A stretch of DNA of 64,000 nucleotides from positions 580,002 through 644,001 of the forward strand of contig NZ_JAZARE010000003.1 in assembly GCF_036231905.1 (NCBI RefSeq). Direction: 5' to 3'. The notes under the pieces are model-generated. The model had not been told where the DNA came from, searched no databases, and worked only from the letters and a program-made list of their open reading frames with translations. Shown in pieces: positions 26,187 through 33,643 of this stretch. The first letter of the stretch is position 1; every line of letters starts with the position of its first letter. The stretch is from CAMLIZ01 sp036231905. Its GTDB lineage: Bacteria; Pseudomonadota; Gammaproteobacteria; Burkholderiales; Burkholderiaceae_C. The translations under genes were made by a program, and so were the position numbers.

Positions 26187-27239
26187 ATGACCCATTCAAC
26201 CGATACACCCGTTCGTGCGCCCCTCCACGTTCACCCGCTGACACCACGCGAGTGCGCCGGCATCGAGCAGCTGGTCGACCAGCTGGCCGCCAGCTTCGGC
26301 AGCGTGGAGACCTCCGAGTTCGCCGACGCCTGCGCATTGGCGGCTCAGGAGCTGCCCCGCCCCTTGCGTGAGCTCGCCCACCGCTTCAAGCACCTGCACC
26401 TGCCCTGCAGTGCGCTGCTGATCCGCGGCGTGCCGGTGGACGACAGCCGCATCGGGCCGTCGCCGGCGCACTGGGACGCCACCTGGCGCAACCCGCCCAC
26501 CCTGCGCGAGGAGATCGCGCAATGCCTGCTCACCTCGGCCCTGGGCGAGATCTTCGGCTGGCGCACGCAGGAGAACGGCCGCTTCCTGCGCCACATCGTG
26601 CCGATCGAGCGCGACCGCGGCGAGCAGCTGGGCGGCGGCAGCAGCGTGACGCTGGTGTGGCACAACGAAGAAGCGTTCCACGAGCACCGTTGCGACTTCC
26701 TGTCCATCGTCTGCTACCGCAACGAGGAACGGGCTGAGACCATCCTTGCCACCATCGACGACTTCGACGTGCCGGACGACCTATGGGCCGTGCTGTCCGC
26801 GCCCCGCTTCGTGGTGCTGCCGGACACCTCCCACCTGCCGGACCAGAACATCAGCGCCCACTGGCGGCTGGACGACGACGCCTTCGAGCGTATCCGCCGC
26901 ATGTATGCCGAGCCTTGCCCGGTGCCCGCGCTCAGCGGCTCGCGCCGGCGCCCGTTCATCCAGGTGGACGAGGCCTACATGCGTGCCGTCGATGGCGACA
27001 CGCAGGCGCAGGCGGCCTTCGACTGGCTGATCGGGCGCTTCAATGCGCACAAGTGCTCCGTGGTGCTGGAGCCCGGCGACATGCTGTGGATCGACAACAA
27101 GCGGGCGGTGCACGGCCGCTCGGTCTACCAGCCCAACTACGGGCCGCGCCACCGCTGGCTGCGGCGCGTCAACGTCACCATGAACCTGCGCGGTTCCATG
27201 CCCCTGCGCGAGCACGCCGTCGCCCGCCACATCGTCTGA
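26187..27239 (+). CDS. Fe(II)/2-oxoglutarate dioxygenase, AsnO/VioC type
   Basis: 350 aa, non-heme iron oxygenase of the TauD/clavaminate-synthase superfamily. The iron triad can be read as H159-x-E161 in LVWHNEEAFHEHRCDFL and H309 in KRAVHGRSVY; Arg residues at 321-327 in GPRHRWLRRVNV include the expected 2-oxoglutarate binder. The HxE (rather than HxD) pattern with the FHEHRCDFLSIVCYRNEE continuation is that of free-amino-acid beta-hydroxylases such as AsnO and VioC. Substrate unknown: the diaminopropionate, asparagine/aspartate or arginine-like partner of this pathway is possible. ATG 26187 (AGGGAA about 8 nt upstream) is chosen over ATG 26115, which lies inside the Fur box. It is the first gene of the rightward biosynthetic transcript. 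Confidence 0.85.
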   Translation: MTHSTDTPVRAPLHVHPLTPRECAGIEQLVDQLAASFGSVETSEFADACALAAQELPRPLRELAHRFKHLHLPCSALLIRGVPVDDSRIGPSPAHWDATWRNPPTLREEIAQCLLTSALGEIFGWRTQENGRFLRHIVPIERDRGEQLGGGSSVTLVWHNEEAFHEHRCDFLSIVCYRNEERAETILATIDDFDVPDDLWAVLSAPRFVVLPDTSHLPDQNISAHWRLDDDAFERIRRMYAEPCPVPALSGSRRRPFIQVDEAYMRAVDGDTQAQAAFDWLIGRFNAHKCSVVLEPGDMLWIDNKRAVHGRSVYQPNYGPRHRWLRRVNVTMNLRGSMPLREHAVARHIV

Positions 27240-27248
27240 GGAGCCCCC

Positions 27249-28247
27249 ATGCCAGCCATTCATGCCGCCGAGGCAGGCGCAAGCCTGCGCGTCATCAGCA
27301 AACGGGAGCTCGCCAGCCTGCGCTACGAGCTCGACGAAGTGCTGCAGGTCGTTCAAGGCGCCTACCGCGCCGTTGCCGAAGGCCGCTCCGCCAATCCCGC
27401 CAAGCTCACGGTCAAGCCCCCCGATGGCCGCTGCGTGGCCTACGCCATGCTGGGCCGCGACGGCGACCGCGGCACCGTGGCGGTCAAGACCTCCTACAAA
27501 CACGGCCCCGAGGGTGACAAGGCCGACCAGCGCTACTACACCACGCTGTCGCTGTACGACGAGCACACCGGCCTGCCGATCGCGCTGATGGACTGCAGCC
27601 TGGTCGGCAGCCTGCGCACGCCGGCCGCCTCCGCGCTGATCGCCCAGGCCTGCGCCCGGCCGGGGGCCAGCACCGCGCTGGTGGTGGGCTGCGGCGTGCA
27701 GGGCACGATGGCGCTGCCCTTCCTGGTGCGCCGCCTGCCGGGGCTGCAGCGGCTGATCGTGCACGGGCACCACGTTGCCGGTATCGACGCGGTGCTGAGT
27801 GCCATGCACCAGCACCACCCGGGCCGCCAGGTCGAGGTGTCGCATGACCTGCGCCGCGCCGCGCAGGAGGCCGACATCGTGGTGGGTGCGGCCGGCCCGG
27901 CCTCGCCCGAAGCGGTGGACGCCAGCTGGCTGCGCCCCGGCGCACTGTGCATCCTCGTCGGCTACGGCATCGACAGGCAGGCCCTGCACCGCGCCGACTG
28001 GCGCGTGGCCACCAGCGCCGAGCAGATGCAGGTCACCGGCACGGACCTCGCCGTGGACGGCGTGCTGCCGGCCATCAATGCGGAGCTGCCCCAGATCCTG
28101 GTGGGCACTCAGCCCGGCCGGCGCGACGACCACCACCGCGTGTTTGCCTACAACAGCGGCATGGTGGTGACCGACATCGCGCTGGGGCGGCTGATGGCCG
28201 AGCGCGCGCTGGCACAGGGCCTGGGACGGGAGGTGGCGCTGTGGTGA
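27249..28247 (+). CDS. SbnB-like dehydrogenase (ornithine cyclodeaminase family)
   Basis: 332 aa, ornithine cyclodeaminase/mu-crystallin fold. The substrate-side motif SLVGSLRTPAASALIA (about residues 117-132) is followed by the Rossmann glycine motif VVGCGVQG (about 145-152). Next to an SbnA homologue this family member is expected to oxidise and hydrolyse N-(1-amino-1-carboxy-2-ethyl)-glutamate to L-2,3-diaminopropionate and 2-oxoglutarate, as established for staphylococcal SbnB. A plain ornithine cyclodeaminase or other imine dehydrogenase cannot be excluded by sequence alone. It starts 9 bp after the dioxygenase stop with GGAG before ATG, and its stop overlaps the next start. One of its predicted products is the co-substrate of the preceding dioxygenase. 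Confidence 0.82.
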   Translation: MPAIHAAEAGASLRVISKRELASLRYELDEVLQVVQGAYRAVAEGRSANPAKLTVKPPDGRCVAYAMLGRDGDRGTVAVKTSYKHGPEGDKADQRYYTTLSLYDEHTGLPIALMDCSLVGSLRTPAASALIAQACARPGASTALVVGCGVQGTMALPFLVRRLPGLQRLIVHGHHVAGIDAVLSAMHQHHPGRQVEVSHDLRRAAQEADIVVGAAGPASPEAVDASWLRPGALCILVGYGIDRQALHRADWRVATSAEQMQVTGTDLAVDGVLPAINAELPQILVGTQPGRRDDHHRVFAYNSGMVVTDIALGRLMAERALAQGLGREVALW

Positions 28248-29647
28248 CACCCGTGCATGCTGCCGGCCGCCCCGCGCCGGCCGGGCTGGTGCTGCCGGCA
28301 CTGCAGCATCCGCTGGTGCAGCGCCTGTTCGACGAGCACGCCGCATTGCTGCACGAGCTGGTCGACGGCCTGGGCTCGCCGCTGCACCTGATGCTGCCGC
28401 AGGTGTTTGCGCAGAACGCGACCGCGTTTGCCGAGTGCCTGCGCACCGAAGGTGTGGATGGCCTGGTGCTGTACGCCAAGAAGGCGAACAAGGCGCACTG
28501 CCTGGACGAGGCGTGTGCCCGGCTCGGCCTGGGCGTGGACGCCGCCAGCGCGCAGGAGCTGACACAGGCGCTGGGTGCCGGCGTGCCGGGGCCGCGGGTC
28601 GGTGTGTCCGGGCCGGCCAAACAACCGGCGCTGATGCGCCTGGCCCTCCGGCAGGGCAGCCTGCTCGCGATGGACAGCCTGGAGGAGCTGCAGGCCTGCG
28701 CGCTGGCGGCGGCCGCGGAACACGGCCGGGCACGCGTGCTGCTGCGCTGGCGGCCCGACTCCCAACCGCGCAGCCGCTTCGGCATGGCCGACGCGGAGCT
28801 CGATGCGGCGCTGGATGTGTGTCTCCACCAGCAGGCGCATCTCGGCCTGGAAGGGTTCTCCTTCCACCTCACCGGCTACTCCGCGGCCGAGCGCGCGGAG
28901 GCGGCGCACGCCCTGGTGCAGCGTTGCCTGGACGCCCGCGCCCGCGGCCTGCAGGCCGACTGCATCAACATCGGCGGCGGCTTTGCGGTGCGGTATGTCG
29001 AGCCCGCCGCCTGGCGCGACTTCCAGGCCCAGCAGGGCCCGGCGCACTACCACGCGGGCAAGGCTTTCGGTGGCTTCTACCCCTATGCCGCCGAATGCCA
29101 TGGTGCCGCCATGCTGGCGGCGGTGCTCGCCGCCCGCCCGAGTGCGCAGGAGCCCTTGTCCGCGCGCCTGCGCCGCCACGGCGTGCGCCTGCTGCTCGAA
29201 CCCGGCCGCGCGCTGCTGGACCAGGCCGGCCTCACGCTGTTTCGTGTGCAGGGTGTCAAGGACCGGCCCGACGGCTACGGCGTGCTCACGGTCGAAGGCA
29301 CCAGCTTCAGCATGTCCGAGCAGTGGTTCGACAGCGAGTACCTGCCGGACCCGCTGCTGCTGCCCGACCGCGGCGACGCGGCCATGCCGTACATCGCCTG
29401 CGTGGCCGGCACCAGCTGCCTGGACAGCGACATGGTCAGCTGGCGAAAGCTGCGCCTGCCGCGCCGGCCGGTGCCTGGCGACCTGCTCGCCTACCTCAAC
29501 ACCGCGGGCTACCAGATGGACTCGAACGAATCGCCGTTCCATGGCCTGCCGTTGCCCCGCAAGGTGGCCGTCGAGTTCCACGCCGGCCAGCGCCTGCACT
29601 GGCGCCTGGACAGCGTGGCGCCGCTGCGCCCGCTTCAAATCATCTAA
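28241..29647 (+). CDS. Y4yA-family PLP-dependent decarboxylase
   Basis: 468 aa, fold type III PLP enzyme related to diaminopimelate/ornithine decarboxylases and to SbnH. The Schiff-base lysine is K81 in VLYAKKANK; FHLTGYS replaces the usual HxGS; NIGGGF binds the phosphate; LEPGRALLDQAG follows; the active-site Cys of the partner subunit is C393 in GTSCLDSD, with Tyr in NTAGYQM. Composition resembles the Y4yA family first seen in the siderophore-like region of Rhizobium NGR234. It probably decarboxylates an amino-acid intermediate, as SbnH does with a citryl-diaminopropionate. GTG 28241 is favoured by GGGAGG 7 nt upstream; GTG 28244 overlaps the preceding TGA and is nearly equal. Confidence 0.85.
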   Translation: MVTPVHAAGRPAPAGLVLPALQHPLVQRLFDEHAALLHELVDGLGSPLHLMLPQVFAQNATAFAECLRTEGVDGLVLYAKKANKAHCLDEACARLGLGVDAASAQELTQALGAGVPGPRVGVSGPAKQPALMRLALRQGSLLAMDSLEELQACALAAAAEHGRARVLLRWRPDSQPRSRFGMADAELDAALDVCLHQQAHLGLEGFSFHLTGYSAAERAEAAHALVQRCLDARARGLQADCINIGGGFAVRYVEPAAWRDFQAQQGPAHYHAGKAFGGFYPYAAECHGAAMLAAVLAARPSAQEPLSARLRRHGVRLLLEPGRALLDQAGLTLFRVQGVKDRPDGYGVLTVEGTSFSMSEQWFDSEYLPDPLLLPDRGDAAMPYIACVAGTSCLDSDMVSWRKLRLPRRPVPGDLLAYLNTAGYQMDSNESPFHGLPLPRKVAVEFHAGQRLHWRLDSVAPLRPLQII

Positions 29648-29661
29648 GGGAGAACCACTTC

Positions 29662-30783
29662 ATGGACCGTCATCCGCTGCAACCCCAGGCCCGCCTGGCC
29701 ACCCGCACCTCCGACCTCATCGGCCAGACCCCGCTGATGGAGCTGCTGACCACCCGCTTCGGCACCCGGGTGCTGCTCAAGCTGGAGCAGTTCAACCCCA
29801 CCGGCACCGCCAAGATCCGCATGGCGCGGCAGATGCTCGACGAGGCCGAAGCGCAGGGCCGGCTGCAGCCCGGCGGCTGGGTGATCGAATCGACCTCCGG
29901 CAACACCGGCATGGGCCTGGCGCTGCTGGCCGCCGAACGCGGCTACCGCTTCACCGCGGTGGTGGACCACCATGCGTCCAAGGACAAGCTGCGCGCGATG
30001 CAGGCGTTTGGTGCCGAGCTGCTCTACGTCAACGAGCATCCGGGCGACGGCCTGGCCACCGCCGACCGCGAGGCGCTGGCCGAACGCATCGCCGCCGAAC
30101 AAGGCGCCTACTGGACCGAGCAGCACAACAACCCGGCCAACGCCAACGGCTACCGTGCGGTGGCCCACGAGCTGGAGCAGGCGCTGGGCACCGGCATCAC
30201 CCACCTGATCGGCGCGGTGGGCACCGGCGGTTCGCTGTTCGGCACGGCGCGCGAACTCAGGCAGCGGCTGCCCGGGGTGCGTGTGATCGGCGTGGAGCCG
30301 GTGGGCTCCATCGCCTTCGGCGGCCCGGGGGCACCGTACTACCAGTCGGGCACCGGCACACCCGAAGGCGCAGAGATCGGCGAGCTGGTGGACTACGGCC
30401 TGCTCGACGAAGGCCTGAAGGTGAGCGACGCGCAGGCCTTCAACACCGCCCGCTACATCGCCCGCACGCGGGCGCTGCTGCTGGGCGGCTCCGCCGGCGG
30501 CGTGCTCTACCAGGCACTCAAGCGTGCCGAGGTGGCACCGCCACACAGCACCATCGTCGTGCTGGTGTGCGATGGCGGCGAGAAGTACCTGGACACGGTG
30601 TTCAACGACGACTGGATGAACGAACGGGGCCTGATCGACCCGGCGGTCGGCGAGGAGCTGGATGCCTTGATCGAGCAGCTCACCGCGGGCATGGGCGCGT
30701 CCGCCCTCCACACGCCGCGGGCGGCCCGGGGCGATGCTGTGCGCACTATGCGGCGGACCGCGGCCCAAGAGGTGCATCCATGA
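29662..30783 (+). CDS. SbnA-like PLP synthase (cysteine-synthase family)
   Basis: 373 aa, fold type II PLP enzyme. The lysine is K51 in FNPTGTAKIRMAR, where true CysK has NPxxSxKDR; the phosphate and carboxylate loops are STSGNTGMGLALLA and GAVGTGGSLFGTA. SbnA proper joins O-phospho-L-serine and L-glutamate, and the neighbouring SbnB- and SbnI-like genes support that reaction here. A cysteine or cystathionine synthase role is less likely: the KIR variant and a C-terminal extension of about 40 residues set it apart. ATG 29662 follows the decarboxylase by 14 bp; its stop overlaps the exporter ATG. Confidence 0.87.
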   Translation: MDRHPLQPQARLATRTSDLIGQTPLMELLTTRFGTRVLLKLEQFNPTGTAKIRMARQMLDEAEAQGRLQPGGWVIESTSGNTGMGLALLAAERGYRFTAVVDHHASKDKLRAMQAFGAELLYVNEHPGDGLATADREALAERIAAEQGAYWTEQHNNPANANGYRAVAHELEQALGTGITHLIGAVGTGGSLFGTARELRQRLPGVRVIGVEPVGSIAFGGPGAPYYQSGTGTPEGAEIGELVDYGLLDEGLKVSDAQAFNTARYIARTRALLLGGSAGGVLYQALKRAEVAPPHSTIVVLVCDGGEKYLDTVFNDDWMNERGLIDPAVGEELDALIEQLTAGMGASALHTPRAARGDAVRTMRRTAAQEVHP

Positions 30784-32180
30784 TGCTGCGCCGCGGGTGG
30801 GCGGATGCGGCCCACATCGGCACGCTGGCCCGGCCGCTGGTGCTCACGCAGCTGGCCCAGGTGGCGCTGGGCACCACCAGTGTGGTGATGCTCGGGCACC
30901 TGGGCGCGCTGGAGCTGGCGGCCGGCGGGCTGGCGTTGACCCTGTTCAACCTGCTGCGCACCATGGGGGTCGGCCTGGTCACCCCCACAGCCAACCTGAT
31001 CGCCGCGGCCCCCGGGCAAGGCGTCGGCGCGCCCGGCCCGATACGCGACCTGGCACGCGCGGGCTTTGCGGTGGCCACCTTGGCAGGCCTGTTCGCCTGG
31101 GCGGTCATGGCCCTGGCCGGCCCGCTGCTGCGGCTGCTGGGCCAGGATGCCGCCGTGGTGGAGGGCTGCACCCGCTACCTCGCCCTCGCCGCACCGGGCA
31201 TCCTGCCCCTGCTGTGGTTCCAGTCGCTGCGCAACGTGATGGTCGGCCTGCGCCGGCCCGGGCCCCTGCTGGCGGTCACGCTGGCCTCGGTGGTGGTGAA
31301 CATCGGGCTCAACCTTGTGCTGGTCGACGGCGCGTGGGGGTTGCCCGCATGGGGGCTGGCGGGTGTCGCCCTGTCATCCACGCTGGTGAACACGGCCTCG
31401 TTCGCCGCCTTCTGCATGCTGGCGCGGCGCGACCCCACCGTCGGGCCGCTGTTGTGCTTGCGCATCTGGCGCACCAGCCGGGCGGCGCTCAAGCGCACGC
31501 TCGCGCTGGGGCTGCCGGTGGCCGCCACCTATGGCTCGGAGGCCGGCTTCTTCTCCGTGCTGAGCCTGCTGGCCGGCACCCTGGGTGCCACCGCGCTGGC
31601 CGCGCACACCGTGGTCAACCAGGCGGTGTATGTGGTGTTCATGGTCGCGGTTGGCATCTCGCATGCGGTGTCCATCAGCATCAGCCCCGCGTGGGCGCGC
31701 CACGACACCGCCACCGTGCGCCGCCTGGGCTGGACCGGGCTGGCGCTCGGCTGGCTGGCGATGGCCGGTGCAGCGGCCGTCTACCTGGCGGCGCCCCGGC
31801 TCGTGCTGTCCGCCTTCGTGCGTCCGGGCGCGGACACGGCCACGCTGCTGGTGGTGGCCACCCCCTTGCTCTGGCTGGCCGCGTTGCTGCAGTTCTTCGA
31901 CGCCAGCCAGAACATCGCCATCGGGCTGCTGCGCGGGGTGGGCGACACCACGAGCGCCTTTTTTCGCACCCTGCTGGGTTACTGGGGCCTCGGCCTGGGC
32001 AGCGCCTGGCTGCTGGCCGGCCAGGCCGGCCTGGGTGTGGCCGGGCTGTGGCTGGGCCTGCTGGTCGGCCTGGCGGCCACGGCCGCACAGCTGCTGCTGC
32101 GCTTCCATCGCCTCACCGCCGCGCCGGGGCCACGCGCCAGCGACTCGCTGGGCGCACTGAAGAAGGAGTCCACCGCATGA
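30780..32180 (+). CDS. MATE-family exporter of the metallophore-like locus
   Basis: 466 aa integral membrane protein with about 12 hydrophobic segments in two similar halves, typical of multi-drug and toxin extrusion (MatE) proteins: LTQLAQVALGTTSVVMLGHLG near the N terminus and a second-half equivalent around ALAAHTVVNQAVYVVFMVAVG. Likely exports the finished product using a Na+ or H+ gradient; staphylococcal sbn uses an MFS protein (SbnD) at the same logical position. Overlaps its neighbours by 4 bp on both sides, so it belongs firmly to this operon. Reads AHIGTLARPLVLTQL at the start, without a signal peptide. Confidence 0.9.
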   Translation: MMLRRGWADAAHIGTLARPLVLTQLAQVALGTTSVVMLGHLGALELAAGGLALTLFNLLRTMGVGLVTPTANLIAAAPGQGVGAPGPIRDLARAGFAVATLAGLFAWAVMALAGPLLRLLGQDAAVVEGCTRYLALAAPGILPLLWFQSLRNVMVGLRRPGPLLAVTLASVVVNIGLNLVLVDGAWGLPAWGLAGVALSSTLVNTASFAAFCMLARRDPTVGPLLCLRIWRTSRAALKRTLALGLPVAATYGSEAGFFSVLSLLAGTLGATALAAHTVVNQAVYVVFMVAVGISHAVSISISPAWARHDTATVRRLGWTGLALGWLAMAGAAAVYLAAPRLVLSAFVRPGADTATLLVVATPLLWLAALLQFFDASQNIAIGLLRGVGDTTSAFFRTLLGYWGLGLGSAWLLAGQAGLGVAGLWLGLLVGLAATAAQLLLRFHRLTAAPGPRASDSLGALKKESTA

Positions 32181-32602
32181 CGATCTCCGCAGCCCCCGTG
32201 AGCGAAGTGGCCGGCTATGTCGTGGCCATCCGCACGATCGAGTTCTTCCAGGCAACCGAACAGGTGGATGAAGACCACGTGCGCCAGCTGGCCCGCACCA
32301 TCCACCTCCAGGGCCACTGGCTGGCACCGATGCCGATCGAATCCAGCACGGGCCTGGTGATGGATGGCAACCATCGCCTGCAGGCGGCGCGGCTGCTGGG
32401 CCTGCGGCGGCTGCCCTGCATCCCGCTGCACTATGGCGACCGCCGCGTGGCGGTGCGCTGCTGGCGCAGCAACCTGCCCTTCGACACCCGGCGCGTCCTG
32501 TCGCTCGCCAGCGGCCGGGAACTGCTGCCTTTCAAGACCACCCGCCATCGTTTTGACCCGCCGCTGCCGCAAAGCCACATCCCGATCGCGTTGCTGGCGT
32601 GA
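32177..32602 (+). CDS. Minimal SbnI-like ParB/Srx-fold protein, probable serine kinase
   Basis: 141 aa, only a ParB/sulfiredoxin-like domain. The hallmark VMDGNHRLQAARLLG (D63, N65, H66, R67) matches the DGxHR motif of the free serine kinases SerK and SbnI; acidic residues in TIEFFQATEQVDEDH (E22, E28) are in the region where those enzymes place a catalytic Glu. SbnI is about 254 aa with a C-terminal regulatory domain, absent here. Expected reaction: phosphorylation of L-serine to O-phospho-L-serine for the SbnA-like enzyme. A DNA-binding ParB role is unlikely for so short a protein at the end of a biosynthetic operon. Coupled to the exporter by ATGA. Confidence 0.78.
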   Translation: MTISAAPVSEVAGYVVAIRTIEFFQATEQVDEDHVRQLARTIHLQGHWLAPMPIESSTGLVMDGNHRLQAARLLGLRRLPCIPLHYGDRRVAVRCWRSNLPFDTRRVLSLASGRELLPFKTTRHRFDPPLPQSHIPIALLA

Positions 32603-32626
32603 TCAGCCCGCACGCGGCCGTGTTGC

Positions 32627-33643
32627 TCAGCGGGGGGAGCCTGCGCGCAGGCGGTGCCGGCGCGCCATGGCCTCCAGGCCGAAGTGCATCGCGGTCGCCC
32701 CTGCCAGCGGCAGCAGGTAGAAAGCGGCACGGTAGGCCAGCAATGCCGCGATCAGCTGGCCCTCCGGCACACGGTCACCCAGGGTGGCGATGAACACCGC
32801 CTCGATGACACCCAGCCCGCCCGGCACATGCAGCGCCACGCCGGCCACCGCCGCGCACAGCAGCGTGCCGAACACCGTGCCGTAGGGCACATGGCCCGGC
32901 ATCAAGGTCCAGATCACCGCGCCGGTGAGCGCCCAGTGCAGCACCGACAGGGCCACCTGTTCCAGCGCCAGGCGGCCGGTGGGCAGCTCGAACTCGCGTC
33001 CCCGCCAGTGCAGCTGGCGCCGCCGCGCGGTGGCGCACCACAGCACGTACAGCAAGGTCACCGCCAGCATCGCGATACCGGCCAGCTGCGCCAGCTCCGG
33101 GTCCAGCCCCAGCTGGGCCGGTGGCTCGAACGAGCGCGTGGCCAGCAGCACGCCGGCCAGCACCATGTAGCCGCTCCAGTTGGTGAGCAGGCTCAACATG
33201 AAGACGCGGCCCGCCTCCATCGAGGTGAGGCCCAGGCGCGAATACAGGCGCCAGCGGAACGCGAAGCCACCGACCAGGGCACCGAGATTGAGGTTGAAGG
33301 CGTACGACACCAGGCCGACGCCCACCACCTTCAACGGGGGAATCTGGTGGTCCAGGTAGCGCCGGGCCAGCAGGTCGTAGGTGGCGTAGGTGAGGTGCGC
33401 CGCGCTTGCAAACGCCAGGGCGGCCAGCAGCGTGGTGACCGGGTAGCCCAGCAGCACCTGCCACACGGCCGACCAGTCCACCTTGCGCGCCCGGTCCACC
33501 ACCAGCCAGCCGACGGCCAGCGCCAGCGCGATGGCGATGCCACGGCCCAGCAGGCGGCGCCACGGCGGCTTGTGCGGACGGATCAGCGGATCGTCCGCCA
33601 GGTCGTCGATCGCCTCGCCGGGGGGCAGGGCCTGCTCACGCAT
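32627..33643 (-). CDS. YbhN-like LPG-synthase-TM / flippase-like membrane protein
   Basis: 338 aa with about seven to eight membrane helices of the lysylphosphatidylglycerol-synthase transmembrane family (UPF0104, E. coli YbhN). Characteristic pieces are SYAFNLNLGALVGGFAFRWRLYSRLG and ALLCAAVAGVALHVPGGLGVIEAVF. The aminoacyl-transferase domain of MprF is absent, so lipid handling or flipping rather than lysylation is expected. Its ATG overlaps the clsB-like stop by 8 bp, giving the same three-gene order as E. coli ybhP-clsB-ybhN. Converges on the metallophore operon across 24 bp. Confidence 0.87.
   Translation of the reverse strand: MREQALPPGEAIDDLADDPLIRPHKPPWRRLLGRGIAIALALAVGWLVVDRARKVDWSAVWQVLLGYPVTTLLAALAFASAAHLTYATYDLLARRYLDHQIPPLKVVGVGLVSYAFNLNLGALVGGFAFRWRLYSRLGLTSMEAGRVFMLSLLTNWSGYMVLAGVLLATRSFEPPAQLGLDPELAQLAGIAMLAVTLLYVLWCATARRRQLHWRGREFELPTGRLALEQVALSVLHWALTGAVIWTLMPGHVPYGTVFGTLLCAAVAGVALHVPGGLGVIEAVFIATLGDRVPEGQLIAALLAYRAAFYLLPLAGATAMHFGLEAMARRHRLRAGSPR

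Noticed and set aside
23260..32602. A complete staphyloferrin B cluster
   Set aside because: The diaminopropionate genes are present but no NIS synthetase or SbnG-like citrate synthase is encoded, so that product cannot be assigned.
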